A DNA stretch of 64,000 nucleotides from Pseudomonas fluvialis (GTDB taxonomy: Bacteria; Pseudomonadota; Gammaproteobacteria; Pseudomonadales; Pseudomonadaceae). A model generated the notes under the pieces. It did no database searches, was not told where the DNA came from, and saw only the letters and a list, made by a program, of their open reading frames with translations. Positions within the stretch are counted from its first letter, which is position 1; each line of letters starts with the position of its first letter. Shown piece after piece: positions 47,764 through 55,332 of this stretch. The translations under genes and the position numbers were made by a program. Where the stretch lies: NCBI RefSeq assembly GCF_014207935.1, contig NZ_JACHLL010000002.1, positions 305,865-369,864 of the forward strand, read 5' to 3'.

Positions 47764-48891
47764 TCAGCCCTGCCTGTAGGGCAAGGCCTGCCGTGCCTGT
47801 TCGGCGTAAGCCTGCACAGCCGGACGCTCCTGCTGCAGGAAATCCGCCACGGCCGCGCGCAAGCCGGGATGACAGAGGTAGTGCCAGGACTCGGTCAGTT
47901 GCGGCTCGAAGCCACGAATCAGCTTGTGCTCGCCCTGAGCGCCGGCATCGAAACGTGCCAGGCCCTGGGCAATGGCCCAGTCGATGCCCTGATACAGGCA
48001 GGTTTCGAAATGCAGGAAGTTGAAGTCGGTGAGGCAACCCCAGTAGCGGCCATACAGGCAGCCCGTCCCCTGCAGACTGAATGCCATCGCCACCGGCCGG
48101 CCATGCTGGCGCGCCAGCACCACGCGTATTAACTGCGGCATACGCTCGGCCAGCAGGCTGAAGAACAGCCGCGTCAGATAGGGTTGCTGACCGCGCACCC
48201 AATAGGTATTGGCATAGCAGGCGTAGACGAAGTCCCACTCGGCCTCACTCAACTCGGCCCCGCGGCGCCAGTCGAACTCCAGGCCCTGCCCAGCCAGTTG
48301 CTCACGCTCCTTGCGCAGCTGTTTGCGCTTGCGCGAAGTAAAGCTGTCGAGAAAATCCTGAAAGTCGCGATAGCCGTGGTTGTACCAATGAAACTGGCAA
48401 CCCAGGCGCTGCAGCCAGCCTTGCTGTCCCGCCAGCAAGGTGCCCTCTTCCGGCAGGGTGAAGTTGATATGCCAACTGGACAGCCCTTGCTCGACCAGCT
48501 GCGCCACGCCCTGTTCCAGCAGGGCAACTAGCGCTGACTGCTGCCCCAACAGCCGCTCACCCACCACCGGGGTAAAGGGCACGCCGCTGAGCAGCTTGGG
48601 GTAATAGGCAATCCCAGCCCGCTGGCAGGCATCGGCCCAGGCCCAGTCGAATACATACTCGCCACGCGAGTGGCTCTTGACCCAGGCCGGCAGCACAGCC
48701 TGCACATCCCCTCTTTCACCGCGCCACAGGCGATGACTGCACTGCCAGCCACTGCCAGGAGCGGCACTGCCACTGTCCTCCAGGCAGGAGAGAAAGGCAT
48801 GTTGTTGAAAGGGCTGAGCGGTTGCCGGCAGCAACCCGTCCCACTCGCGGGCGCCGATCTGCTGCAGGCTGTTGAGGATATGCACGGTCAT
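47764..48891 (-). CDS. GNAT-fold acyltransferase (DUF482-like)
   Basis: This 375-residue protein matches the peptidogalycan biosynthesis/DUF482 group: the FTSRKRKQLRKEREQLAGQG region, YLTRLFFSLLAERMPQLIRV and GCLYGRYWGCLTDFNFLHFE, then GAQGEHKLIRGFEP. It has no signal peptide or membrane span. Such proteins look like FemAB-type aminoacyl or acyltransferases; the acceptor is unknown. It converges on the CsoR-family gene, 2 bp away. Confidence 0.8.
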   Translation of the reverse strand: MTVHILNSLQQIGAREWDGLLPATAQPFQQHAFLSCLEDSGSAAPGSGWQCSHRLWRGERGDVQAVLPAWVKSHSRGEYVFDWAWADACQRAGIAYYPKLLSGVPFTPVVGERLLGQQSALVALLEQGVAQLVEQGLSSWHINFTLPEEGTLLAGQQGWLQRLGCQFHWYNHGYRDFQDFLDSFTSRKRKQLRKEREQLAGQGLEFDWRRGAELSEAEWDFVYACYANTYWVRGQQPYLTRLFFSLLAERMPQLIRVVLARQHGRPVAMAFSLQGTGCLYGRYWGCLTDFNFLHFETCLYQGIDWAIAQGLARFDAGAQGEHKLIRGFEPQLTESWHYLCHPGLRAAVADFLQQERPAVQAYAEQARQALPYRQG

Positions 48892-48920
48892 GGGCGTCAG
48901 TCTGGGCTTTCCTCCAGCCG

Positions 48921-48947
48921 AAAAAAAGCCCCGCCAATGGCGGGGCT
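48921..48947 (-). terminator. Intrinsic terminator after the porin gene
   Basis: AGCCCCGCC and GGCGGGGCT form a 9-bp stem with a three-base loop. On the minus strand it is followed by a run of seven T residues. It lies 33 bp past the porin stop. Confidence 0.9.
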
Positions 48948-48979
48948 CAAGGGGGAGCAGTCAGCTGATGAAGTCTGAC

Positions 48980-50293
48980 TTAGAACACGTACTGGGCGCG
49001 CAGAGACAGGGCATTGCCATTGTCATCATCGGCATCGGCAGCGCGCTTCTGCACGGCAACGGTGTCTTCATCCGACTTGGTCATCAGGTAGTTCAAGGAC
49101 ACCTTGACCGCCTCGTTGGCATACCAGTTCACACCCAGGGTGTGGATATCGGCTGTGGTGGTATCGATACCGGCTACACCCAGATCCTCGTCGTCTTCAA
49201 CTTCCAGATTGTCAAAGCGGTAGAACACTTCCCAGGCACCCAGCTGCTTGTCCATCGGTTTGATGGCGTCGAACTTGGCGCCGTCCAGCTTGTAGATGCG
49301 CGATTCGCCGGTCAGGGTGTAGGCCAGCTGCATGTTGTAGCCGGTTGCTTCGCGGTCACCATTCTCATCCTGGCCACTCAGGGTACGAGTCAGGTATTCA
49401 CTCTGCACCGAGAACGGACCATTCATGTAGGCGAATTCAGCGCCCCAGACCTGGTCATCATCGAAGAAACCGGTCTTGTCACTGTTGCCGAAGACAAGCT
49501 TGCCGGAGTAATCGCTCGACTGTTCAGTAACGCCACGCACACCCAGGCGGGAATCGATCTTGCCGGCGAACTTGTCGTCATCGTAGCTACGCTGGGCATA
49601 ATCCAGGCCAAAGTGCAGGACTTCGGTCTCGCTAACGATCGGCGCGAACACACCGCGAGCGTTGAAGGTATTGGTGTCCTGACCGTCTTCATCCTCGGTC
49701 AGATTATCCTTGGCATCCTGCTGGGTGATACCGGCCGAACCGTAGAACATGCCAGCAGTCATGCCGCTGACCTGAATCCCCATGCCGTCTTCCTTGTCAT
49801 TGACCCAGGAAGCCAGATCGTACACGGCGGTACGCTCGATAGCCGTGGTCCACTTGGAACTGGTGGCCTTCTCCAGACCGTAGTCCTGATCGAACTTACC
49901 GAGTTTGATATTGATCGGGGAGAAACCGGTGTAGGTGATCGACGCTTCATCCCACTTGCTGCTCGAGCCGGCCAGGTCTGCGCCGTCATAGTTCATCTGG
50001 TAGCGCCAATCCTTGTAGTTGCCACCAAATTCCAGCTGAGCGCGACGCAGGTAACCTTCGTTGGAGCTGTTGTTGTTCTTGGTGTAGAAGCCATCGAACG
50101 AGTCGTAGTCGGCTTGCAGGCGACCACCAAACTTGAAGCTGTATTGCTTGTCGGTAGTCGAAACTTCCAGACCGCTCTTGGTCTTGATCACGATATCGGT
50201 GCCATCGGTGGTCACGGTACCGGCCATGGCCTGGGCCGAAACGGCCAGAGCCAGAGCGCTGGCGGCAAAACCGGCAAACTGCTTACGCATCAT
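48980..50293 (-). CDS. OprO/OprP-type outer-membrane porin
   Basis: This 437-residue protein has a signal peptide (FAGFAASALALAVSAQAMAG, cut near residue 24). The Porin_O_P fold is visible in SFKFGGRLQADYDSFDGFYT, LRRAQLEFGGNYKDWRYQMN and IKLGKFDQDYGLEKATSSKW. It ends in a C-terminal Phe (RAQYVF). OprP and OprO take up phosphate and polyphosphate in Pseudomonas. The Pho box upstream supports phosphate control, but the anion specificity is not proven. Several D/E-rich loops are unusual for a phosphate pore. Confidence 0.85.
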   Translation of the reverse strand: MMRKQFAGFAASALALAVSAQAMAGTVTTDGTDIVIKTKSGLEVSTTDKQYSFKFGGRLQADYDSFDGFYTKNNNSSNEGYLRRAQLEFGGNYKDWRYQMNYDGADLAGSSSKWDEASITYTGFSPINIKLGKFDQDYGLEKATSSKWTTAIERTAVYDLASWVNDKEDGMGIQVSGMTAGMFYGSAGITQQDAKDNLTEDEDGQDTNTFNARGVFAPIVSETEVLHFGLDYAQRSYDDDKFAGKIDSRLGVRGVTEQSSDYSGKLVFGNSDKTGFFDDDQVWGAEFAYMNGPFSVQSEYLTRTLSGQDENGDREATGYNMQLAYTLTGESRIYKLDGAKFDAIKPMDKQLGAWEVFYRFDNLEVEDDEDLGVAGIDTTTADIHTLGVNWYANEAVKVSLNYLMTKSDEDTVAVQKRAADADDDNGNALSLRAQYVF

Positions 50294-50401
50294 CGAGGAT
50301 TCCCCTAATTAGTCTTTGCGTTCAAAAACACGCGGGCATCTGACCCAGCGGTGTTGGAGGGGAATCTTGGCGGGGGGTTATTTCAGCTCAGTTGCCGTTA
50401 G

Positions 50402-50419
50402 ATGAAAGTTAGATGACAG
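50402..50419 (-). promoter_or_regulatory. Pho box upstream of the porin gene
   Basis: The minus strand reads CTGTCATCTAACTTTCAT: two 7-mers 11 bp apart that match CTGTCAT in 7 and 6 of 7 positions. PhoB would bind here. The site ends 108 bp before the porin ATG. A -10 could not be fixed. Confidence 0.6.
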
Positions 50420-50452
50420 CGGAACTTTTTACTCCTTTCCAACATAAGACGA

Positions 50453-51076
50453 TCAATCGTCAGCCTTGGAGGCCGACCGCAGCGGATGCCTGCACTGGCG
50501 CGCCAGCCAGTAATCCAGGCTCAGCCAGCGCCCGGCACCGCTGAAGAACAGCGCCACCAGCATCACCAGGTAGGTGACAGCAAACTCGATGCCGTTGTTC
50601 AGCACCACCAGCTTGCCACTGCTGGTCAGCCAGTCGTAGTTGCCGTGTTCCTTGAGCAGCGCGCGCGCCCGCTCGATTTTCTCGGCCGAGGCCATTACTC
50701 GCTCATTGGCGAACGGCGCCGAGGGGTCAGCAATCGCCTGCCAGCCATAGGGCCAGTGCACGCTGACGATCGCCACCAGCATGGTGATGATCAACGGAAT
50801 GCTGATCCAGCGCAGAGCCAGACCGAACAGCAGCAGGATCGCCCCGCCCGCCTCGGTCAGCGCCGCCAGCCAGGCCAGCAGTTCGGGAAATGGCAGGCCA
50901 AGACCCCAGTCCGGGTTGCCGAACCAGGCGATGGTGGCCTGCATGTCCGCCAGCTTGTGCGTACCGGCCATCCAGAAAATCGGCACCAGGTACAGGCGCA
51001 GCAGCAGCGGGCCAAGAAAGTCGAGGCGACGGCTAGCGTCCAGGGCATCCTGGAGGCGATTGAGCAGGGGCAGCAT
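50453..51076 (-). CDS. hvfX: DoxX-family membrane protein of the bufferin-type operon (HvfX)
   Basis: This 207-residue protein has four hydrophobic helices (LRLYLVPIFWMAGTHKLAD, LLAWLAALTEAGGAILLLFG, WISIPLIITMLVAIVSVHW, VTYLVMLVALFFSGAG) and the DoxX fold. It lies 36 bp after hvfC. DoxX proteins accompany many MNIO (DUF692) clusters, where they are proposed to move electrons or act in the membrane step. The symbol follows Haemophilus hvf usage and is by analogy. An extra loop of about 45 residues lies between helices 3 and 4 (residues 115-160). Confidence 0.82.
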   Translation of the reverse strand: MLPLLNRLQDALDASRRLDFLGPLLLRLYLVPIFWMAGTHKLADMQATIAWFGNPDWGLGLPFPELLAWLAALTEAGGAILLLFGLALRWISIPLIITMLVAIVSVHWPYGWQAIADPSAPFANERVMASAEKIERARALLKEHGNYDWLTSSGKLVVLNNGIEFAVTYLVMLVALFFSGAGRWLSLDYWLARQCRHPLRSASKADD

Positions 51077-51112
51077 GAATGTCTCCGGTGGCTGGGCTGT
51101 GCGCCTGGCCGG

Positions 51113-51817
51113 TCAGATGGTCGGGGGGAACCAGATGTCCTGGCGTTGCCAGTCATCCAGCAACGCACGGGCATGGGTGAAGTAACTTTCGTCGGCGGCA
51201 AGACCGCTGGCCTCGGCCAGGGCCAGTAACGCCGCCGCGCTGGCCTCCCCCGCCTGCAGACGCACAGCCAGGTGATAGGCGAACGGCGAAAGCTGCTGGA
51301 AACGCACCTTGTCCGCACGATCACGCCAGGCCAGCAGGCAGGTTGGCTCGGCCGGAGCCTGCACTGGCCGGTACTCGGCGCTCAGGCGCTGCACCGGCCA
51401 GGCATAGGCCAACGGCCAGGCCAGTGGTGACCAGCCCTGCGCGGGCAATTCGACTGTGGCCACATCCAGTTCCAGCTCGACCCGCTCGTAATGCGCCAGT
51501 TCGAGGAGGAAAGGCGGATCATCCGCCTCGGCGACAAAGCCCTGCTGCAACCAGCCGACAAACTCCGCACCGATCTGCAGGAAATACGGCGTGACGCAGC
51601 GGTGCCCGGCGATAAAACTGCGCACCAGGCGCTGCCAGCGATCGTCAGCGAACAGCCGGCGCAGCGCCGGAAAACCGCTGCTGAGAAAGCTCTCGATATT
51701 GTTGAAAAACAGGCCCTCGTACACAGCCATGCGCTCGGCGGTGATCCCCGGTAACAAGGCCTCACCCTGGGGCTGGCGAATGCGCGCGGCGAAGGCCAGC
51801 TGGTCGCGCTCGCTCAT
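51113..51817 (-). CDS. hvfC: DUF2063 partner protein of the MNIO enzyme (HvfC)
   Basis: This 234-residue protein opens with the DUF2063 pattern: FAARIRQPQGEALLPGITAE, RMAVYEGLFFNNIESFLSSG, FPALRRLFADDRW and FIAGHRCVTPYFLQIGAEF. DUF2063 proteins bind the precursor peptide and present it to the DUF692 oxidase. It overlaps hvfB by 4 bp (ATGA), so the two are translationally coupled. The C-terminal half is variable, with FQQLSPFAYHLAVRLQAGE in the middle. Confidence 0.88.
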   Translation of the reverse strand: MSERDQLAFAARIRQPQGEALLPGITAERMAVYEGLFFNNIESFLSSGFPALRRLFADDRWQRLVRSFIAGHRCVTPYFLQIGAEFVGWLQQGFVAEADDPPFLLELAHYERVELELDVATVELPAQGWSPLAWPLAYAWPVQRLSAEYRPVQAPAEPTCLLAWRDRADKVRFQQLSPFAYHLAVRLQAGEASAAALLALAEASGLAADESYFTHARALLDDWQRQDIWFPPTI

Positions 51818-52641
51818 CGTCCGGCCTCCTGTTGCAGGGCGCGGATCTGCGCCACCTCGGCATACAGCTCGCTCACCGGCGGGAAGTTGAAGTCGCGCTC
51901 GAGCAAAGTAGGACGCACGCCATGCAGCGCATAGGTCTGCTGGAGCAACGTCCACACCGGATCGCACACCGGCGCGCCGTGGGTGTCGATCTTCAGGCCG
52001 GCAGCCTCGTCGTAGTGCCCGGCCATGTGCAGGTAGGCGATGCGCTCGCCCGGCATGGCCTGGATATAGGCCAGCGGGTCGAAGCTGAAATTGGTCGCGT
52101 TGACGTAGACGTTGTTGATGTCCAGCAGCAGCTGGCAATCCGCTTCGTCCAGCACCCCGCGAATAAAGCTGGTCTCGTCCAGCTCGCCGGGCAGGCGCGC
52201 ATAGGCCGAGACGTTTTCGATGATCAACGGTCGTTCCAGTACATCCTGCACGGTGCGAATGCGCTCGGCGACCCGTTGCACGGTTTGCGCCGTGAACGGC
52301 AACGGCATCAGGTCGTACAGCTGGCCCTCGTCGGCACAGGCCGACAGGTGTTCGCTGTAACCGCGGATGCCGTGCTCATCGAGAAACCCCTTGATAGCCT
52401 TGAGCAGCTCGATATCGAGCGGCGCCACGCCACCGAGGTTGAGGGACAGACCATGGCAGAGGAACGGCACGCGCTCGCTGAGGCCGCGCAGCTGGCGGGC
52501 AAACCGCCCGCCTACGCCAATCCAGTTCTCCGGGGCGATTTCGAGGAAATCCACCCGGCCAACGGCGCTGTCAGCCAGCGCCGTGAGCAGGCCGCGACGC
52601 AGGCCAAGGCCGGCGCCGCTTACGAAAGGCTGCATGGTCAT
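51814..52641 (-). CDS. hvfB: DUF692 multinuclear iron oxidase (MNIO) for peptide modification (HvfB)
   Basis: This 275-residue TIM-barrel enzyme has GAGLGLRRGLL at the start. Then come the metal-ligand motifs of the family: FLEIAPENWIG, FLCHGLSLNLGG, GYSEHLSACA, IIENVSAYARL, LLLDINNVYVNATNF, YLHMAGHY, IDTHGAPV and LLERDFNFPP. Known DUF692 enzymes (MbnB, HvfB, bufferin enzymes) use two or three irons to turn cysteines of a peptide into oxazolone-thioamide or thiooxazole groups. It is placed 13 bp after the Cys-rich precursor gene, so HvfA is the obvious substrate. Confidence 0.93.
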   Translation of the reverse strand: MTMQPFVSGAGLGLRRGLLTALADSAVGRVDFLEIAPENWIGVGGRFARQLRGLSERVPFLCHGLSLNLGGVAPLDIELLKAIKGFLDEHGIRGYSEHLSACADEGQLYDLMPLPFTAQTVQRVAERIRTVQDVLERPLIIENVSAYARLPGELDETSFIRGVLDEADCQLLLDINNVYVNATNFSFDPLAYIQAMPGERIAYLHMAGHYDEAAGLKIDTHGAPVCDPVWTLLQQTYALHGVRPTLLERDFNFPPVSELYAEVAQIRALQQEAGR

Positions 52642-52654
52642 GTCCGTGGCGACC

Positions 52655-52948
52655 TTACTCGGCCTTCTCGGCGCCGCACTTGCCTTCTTTGACGGCCTTG
52701 CCTTCCTCACCGCAACTGCCTTCCTTGGCCGCCTTGTCGCCGCCACACTTGCCCTCTTCGGCTTTCATCTGACCGCCGCACTTGCCCTCGCCACAGGAAC
52801 CTTCGTGGCCCTTCTCATGGGCTGCCAGGCTGTAGCCGCTGCTCAGTTCCTGGGCAGCAAACGGATTCCCGGCAGCTTGCGCGGATACGGCCGCGGTGCT
52901 CAGCAGGGCGGCGCCAAGGGTGACAACAACGGTATTCAACTTGTTCAT
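52655..52948 (-). CDS. hvfA: Secreted Cys-rich precursor peptide with five EG[S/K]CG motifs (bufferin/HvfA-like)
   Basis: This 97-residue protein has a signal peptide (NTVVVTLGAALLSTAAVSAQA, cut near residue 25). The mature part has exactly five cysteines (C52, C57, C68, C79, C91). Each sits in EGSCG or EGKCG, separated by Lys/Glu-rich spacers, with an H/G-rich entry (AHEKGHEG). This is the motif pattern of bufferin and HvfA precursors, RiPPs whose cysteines are modified by an MNIO and which bind copper in the periplasm. It keeps the signal peptide of this class rather than a cleaved leader. Here the motif count is five; the spacing (5, 11, 11, 12 residues) is irregular only at the first pair. 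Confidence 0.92.
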   Translation of the reverse strand: MNKLNTVVVTLGAALLSTAAVSAQAAGNPFAAQELSSGYSLAAHEKGHEGSCGEGKCGGQMKAEEGKCGGDKAAKEGSCGEEGKAVKEGKCGAEKAE

Positions 52949-52977
52949 GGAAACGCTCCAGTGGTGGTTCACAGATG

Positions 52978-52994
52978 GGGGCCAGCATGGCCCC
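52978..52994 (-). other. 5'-leader hairpin of the hvfA transcript
   Basis: GGGGCCA and TGGCCCC form a perfect 7-bp stem with a three-base loop. It lies a few bases after the predicted transcription start near 52998, so it should fold at the very 5' end of the message, about 30 bases before the hvfA start codon. It may protect the RNA from decay. Confidence 0.5.
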
Positions 52995-53004
52995 TTCGCA
53001 ACAC

Positions 53005-53032
53005 TAGACGCAGAAGAACACTGGGCGTTACA
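53005..53032 (-). promoter_or_regulatory. Candidate ECF-sigma promoter of the hvfABCX operon
   Basis: On the minus strand, TGTAAC (53027-53032) and CGTCTA (53005-53010) are 16 bp apart, the spacing and base pattern typical of ECF promoters (an AAC-type -35 and a CGTC-type -10). It lies 57-84 bp before the hvfA start. The only ECF sigma gene in the window is encoded just upstream (53340-53951). Confidence 0.6.
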
Positions 53033-53115
53033 GACGAACGAAAAGTTTTTTGATCGGCTGTAAGCAGGTTTTGCAGGAGAGAACGACAGGACTGATAGCG
53101 AAAGCCGCACTGTAT

Positions 53116-53346
53116 TCAGGATTTGCGGCGCTGTTGCGCCAGACGCTCGGCCAGGGCGTCGAGCTCTGGGATGGCCGCGTCGGGCAACTGACGCAAGACC
53201 TGCTGACTGACCTTCATCTGGCGGATAAAGCGACGGCAGTGGCGACACATGGCCAGATGGGCACGCACCCCCAGACGTTCACGCAGGCTCAACTGGCCAT
53301 CGAGAAAGTCGCTGGATTGGGCAACCAGATCCTTGCAGCTCAGCAT
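53116..53346 (-). CDS. Zinc-finger (zf-HC2) anti-sigma factor
   Basis: This 76-residue soluble protein has the H-x3-C-x2-C motif (HLAMCRHC, residues 30-37) preceded by C4 and a helix (SQSSDFLDGQLSLRERLGV-like). It has no transmembrane segment, so it is a cytoplasmic anti-sigma factor of the ZAS type, probably sensing metal or thiol state through its zinc site. The ATG overlaps the sigma stop by 7 bp. It lies 83 bp from the promoter of hvfA. Confidence 0.85.
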   Translation of the reverse strand: MLSCKDLVAQSSDFLDGQLSLRERLGVRAHLAMCRHCRRFIRQMKVSQQVLRQLPDAAIPELDALAERLAQQRRKS

Positions 53347-53951
53347 TGGCCGGTCTCCTCGAAATGCTCAAGGGTGGCGAACACCTTGAGTCGCGCACGA
53401 TGCAGCAGCACCCGTACATTGGAGAGCGAAAGATCCAGAAGATTACAGATATCTTCCAGTTCCAGGCCCTGGCGCTCTCGCAGCAGCAACACGCTGGCCT
53501 GCATTTCGGAGAGGCTGGCCAGAGTCTTTTCCAGACACTGACGCAACTGTTCCTCGCTGAGCAACGCTTCAGGCGAGTCCGCATGCCAGGCATGCGGAGG
53601 CATCTGCCAGTGGCCGTCGGCGGCAAAGCGCTCAGCGCCGACGCTGCCGTGTGGCCCAGGCAGGTCATCCAGCAGCACTTCGCGGCGGTTGTGCTTGAGG
53701 CGGGTTTTGGCCGTGTTGGCCGTGATGGTCAGCAACCAGGTTTTCAGGCTGCTGCGCTGCTGAAATCCATCGAGGTTGCGCACCACGGCCAGCCAGGCGT
53801 CCTGCACCACCTCGTCGGCATGACGACTGCCGACGATGGCATAGGCCACTGCGCGCATGGCGCTCTGATAACGCGTCACCAGCTCTTTGTAGGCGCGCTG
53901 CTCACCAGCCAGCAGGCGGGTAAGCAGTTCATCCTCGGCCGGGTCCGCCAT
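53340..53951 (-). CDS. ECF sigma factor
   Basis: This 203-residue sigma factor has region 2 at about 15-90 (YKELVTRYQSAMRAVAYAIV, ADEVVQDAWLAVVRNLDGF, LKTWLLTITANTAKTRLKH). Region 4 is at about 135-195 (LASLSEMQASVLLLRERQGL then LEDICNLLDLSLSNVRVLLH). No extra C-terminal domain is present. A linker of about 40 residues joins them. It begins 7 bp after the KAS III gene stop and may be read through from it. The paired anti-sigma gene follows. It probably drives hvfABCX. Confidence 0.93.
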   Translation of the reverse strand: MADPAEDELLTRLLAGEQRAYKELVTRYQSAMRAVAYAIVGSRHADEVVQDAWLAVVRNLDGFQQRSSLKTWLLTITANTAKTRLKHNRREVLLDDLPGPHGSVGAERFAADGHWQMPPHAWHADSPEALLSEEQLRQCLEKTLASLSEMQASVLLLRERQGLELEDICNLLDLSLSNVRVLLHRARLKVFATLEHFEETGQC

Positions 53952-53958
53952 CGGCAGC

Positions 53959-55083
53959 TCAGGCTTTCTTGCGCAGAATTACGCTGCCAATCGAATAACC
54001 CGCGCCGAAAGAGCTGAGCACCCCCAGGGCCCCGGCCGGCAGGTCATCCTGATTCTTGTGCAGGGCAATCACCGAGCCGGCCGAACTGGTGTTGGCGTAG
54101 GTGTCCAGAATCACCGGCGCTTCATGCGCTTCGGCATCACGGCCAAGCAGCTTGCGTGCAATCAGCAGGTTCATGTTGAGGTTGGCCTGGTGCAGCCAGA
54201 AGCGCTTGACGTCGGCGACGTTCAACTGATTCTCCGCCAGGTGCGCGGCAATCAGCTCGGCCACCATCGGGCAGACGTCCTTGAACACCTTGCGCCCTTC
54301 CTGCACAAACAGCTTGTCGCGGGCACCGATGCCCTCTTCCGCACAGCGGTTGAGGAAGCCGAAGTTGTTGCGGATATTGTTGGAGAACTGGGTAACCAGC
54401 TTGGTACCGACCACATCCCACTGGTAGGCCGAGGTCGCCAGGTCGGCGCGCTCGATGACCACGGCGGTCGCCGCATCACCAAAGATGAAATGGCTGTCGC
54501 GGTCGCGGAAGTTAAGGTGACCCGTGCAGATTTCCGGGTTGACCATGAGAATCGCACGGGCCTGACCGGTTTGTACCGCGTTGGTTGCTGCCTGGATACC
54601 GAAGGTGGCCGAAGAGCAGGCCACGTTCATGTCATAGGCCCAGCCGTTAATTCCCAGTGCGGCCTGCACCTCCACCGCCACCGCCGGGTAGGCACGCTGC
54701 GGATTGGAACAGGCGAGGATCACGCCGTCGATATCGGCCGCCGTCTTGCCGGCACGCTGCAGGGCTTCCTTGGCGGCGCCGACAGCCATCTCGCAGAGAA
54801 TCGACCACTCTTCGTTCGGACGCTCGGGGATGCGCGGGGTCATGCGCTGCGGGTCGAGGATCCCCTCCTTGTCCATTACATAGCGGCTCTTGATCCCCGA
54901 AGCCTTCTCGATGAAAGCCTCGCTGGACTCACTCAGAGCCTCGACCTCGCCACGCTCGATAGCGGCGGCATTGTCGGCATTGAACTGTTGCACATAAGCA
55001 TTGAAAGCCGTCACCAGCTCCGCATTGGAGATGCTGTTGGCGGGGGTAAACAGACCGGTGCCACTGATTACGACGTTGTGCAC
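53959..55083 (-). CDS. Beta-ketoacyl-ACP synthase III (PA3286-like)
   Basis: This 374-residue thiolase-fold enzyme has catalytic C156 in [14 protein letters not shown] in FWLHQANLN and N in [10 protein letters not shown]. Compared with FabH it has a long N-terminal insertion (about residues 25-75, [20 protein letters not shown]). From memory it closely matches P. aeruginosa PA3286, which condenses octanoyl-CoA with malonyl-ACP, shunting beta-oxidation products into fatty-acid synthesis. Its stop is 7 bp before the sigma gene. Confidence 0.88.
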   Translation of the reverse strand: MHNVVISGTGLFTPANSISNAELVTAFNAYVQQFNADNAAAIERGEVEALSESSEAFIEKASGIKSRYVMDKEGILDPQRMTPRIPERPNEEWSILCEMAVGAAKEALQRAGKTAADIDGVILACSNPQRAYPAVAVEVQAALGINGWAYDMNVACSSATFGIQAATNAVQTGQARAILMVNPEICTGHLNFRDRDSHFIFGDAATAVVIERADLATSAYQWDVVGTKLVTQFSNNIRNNFGFLNRCAEEGIGARDKLFVQEGRKVFKDVCPMVAELIAAHLAENQLNVADVKRFWLHQANLNMNLLIARKLLGRDAEAHEAPVILDTYANTSSAGSVIALHKNQDDLPAGALGVLSSFGAGYSIGSVILRKKA

Positions 55084-55332
55084 GGACTTTCCTCTTTATT
55101 GTCATGGTCGCCCACGGCGGCCGGTTAAACATCACGCCTGCGGCCCGCAGCCCCAGGCAAAAAATTCAAGCAATGTAGCCGCGCCACAGCCCAGTGCGCT
55201 GTCAACATTTGGCAAAGCATGGAGTTTGCCACAGCCACGACATCGCCGCCTCCTTGTCAGACAGATGCCAGGCCGTTTAAGCCACACCCACCTGGCAGTA
55301 CTGCGTCCTGCGCAATAGAGCGCGAACGGCCC

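Noticed and set aside
48872..50308. Plus-strand open frame of 478 codons opposite the porin
   Set aside because: The minus strand gives a signal peptide, beta-barrel pattern and terminal Phe; the antisense frame is an artefact of codon bias.
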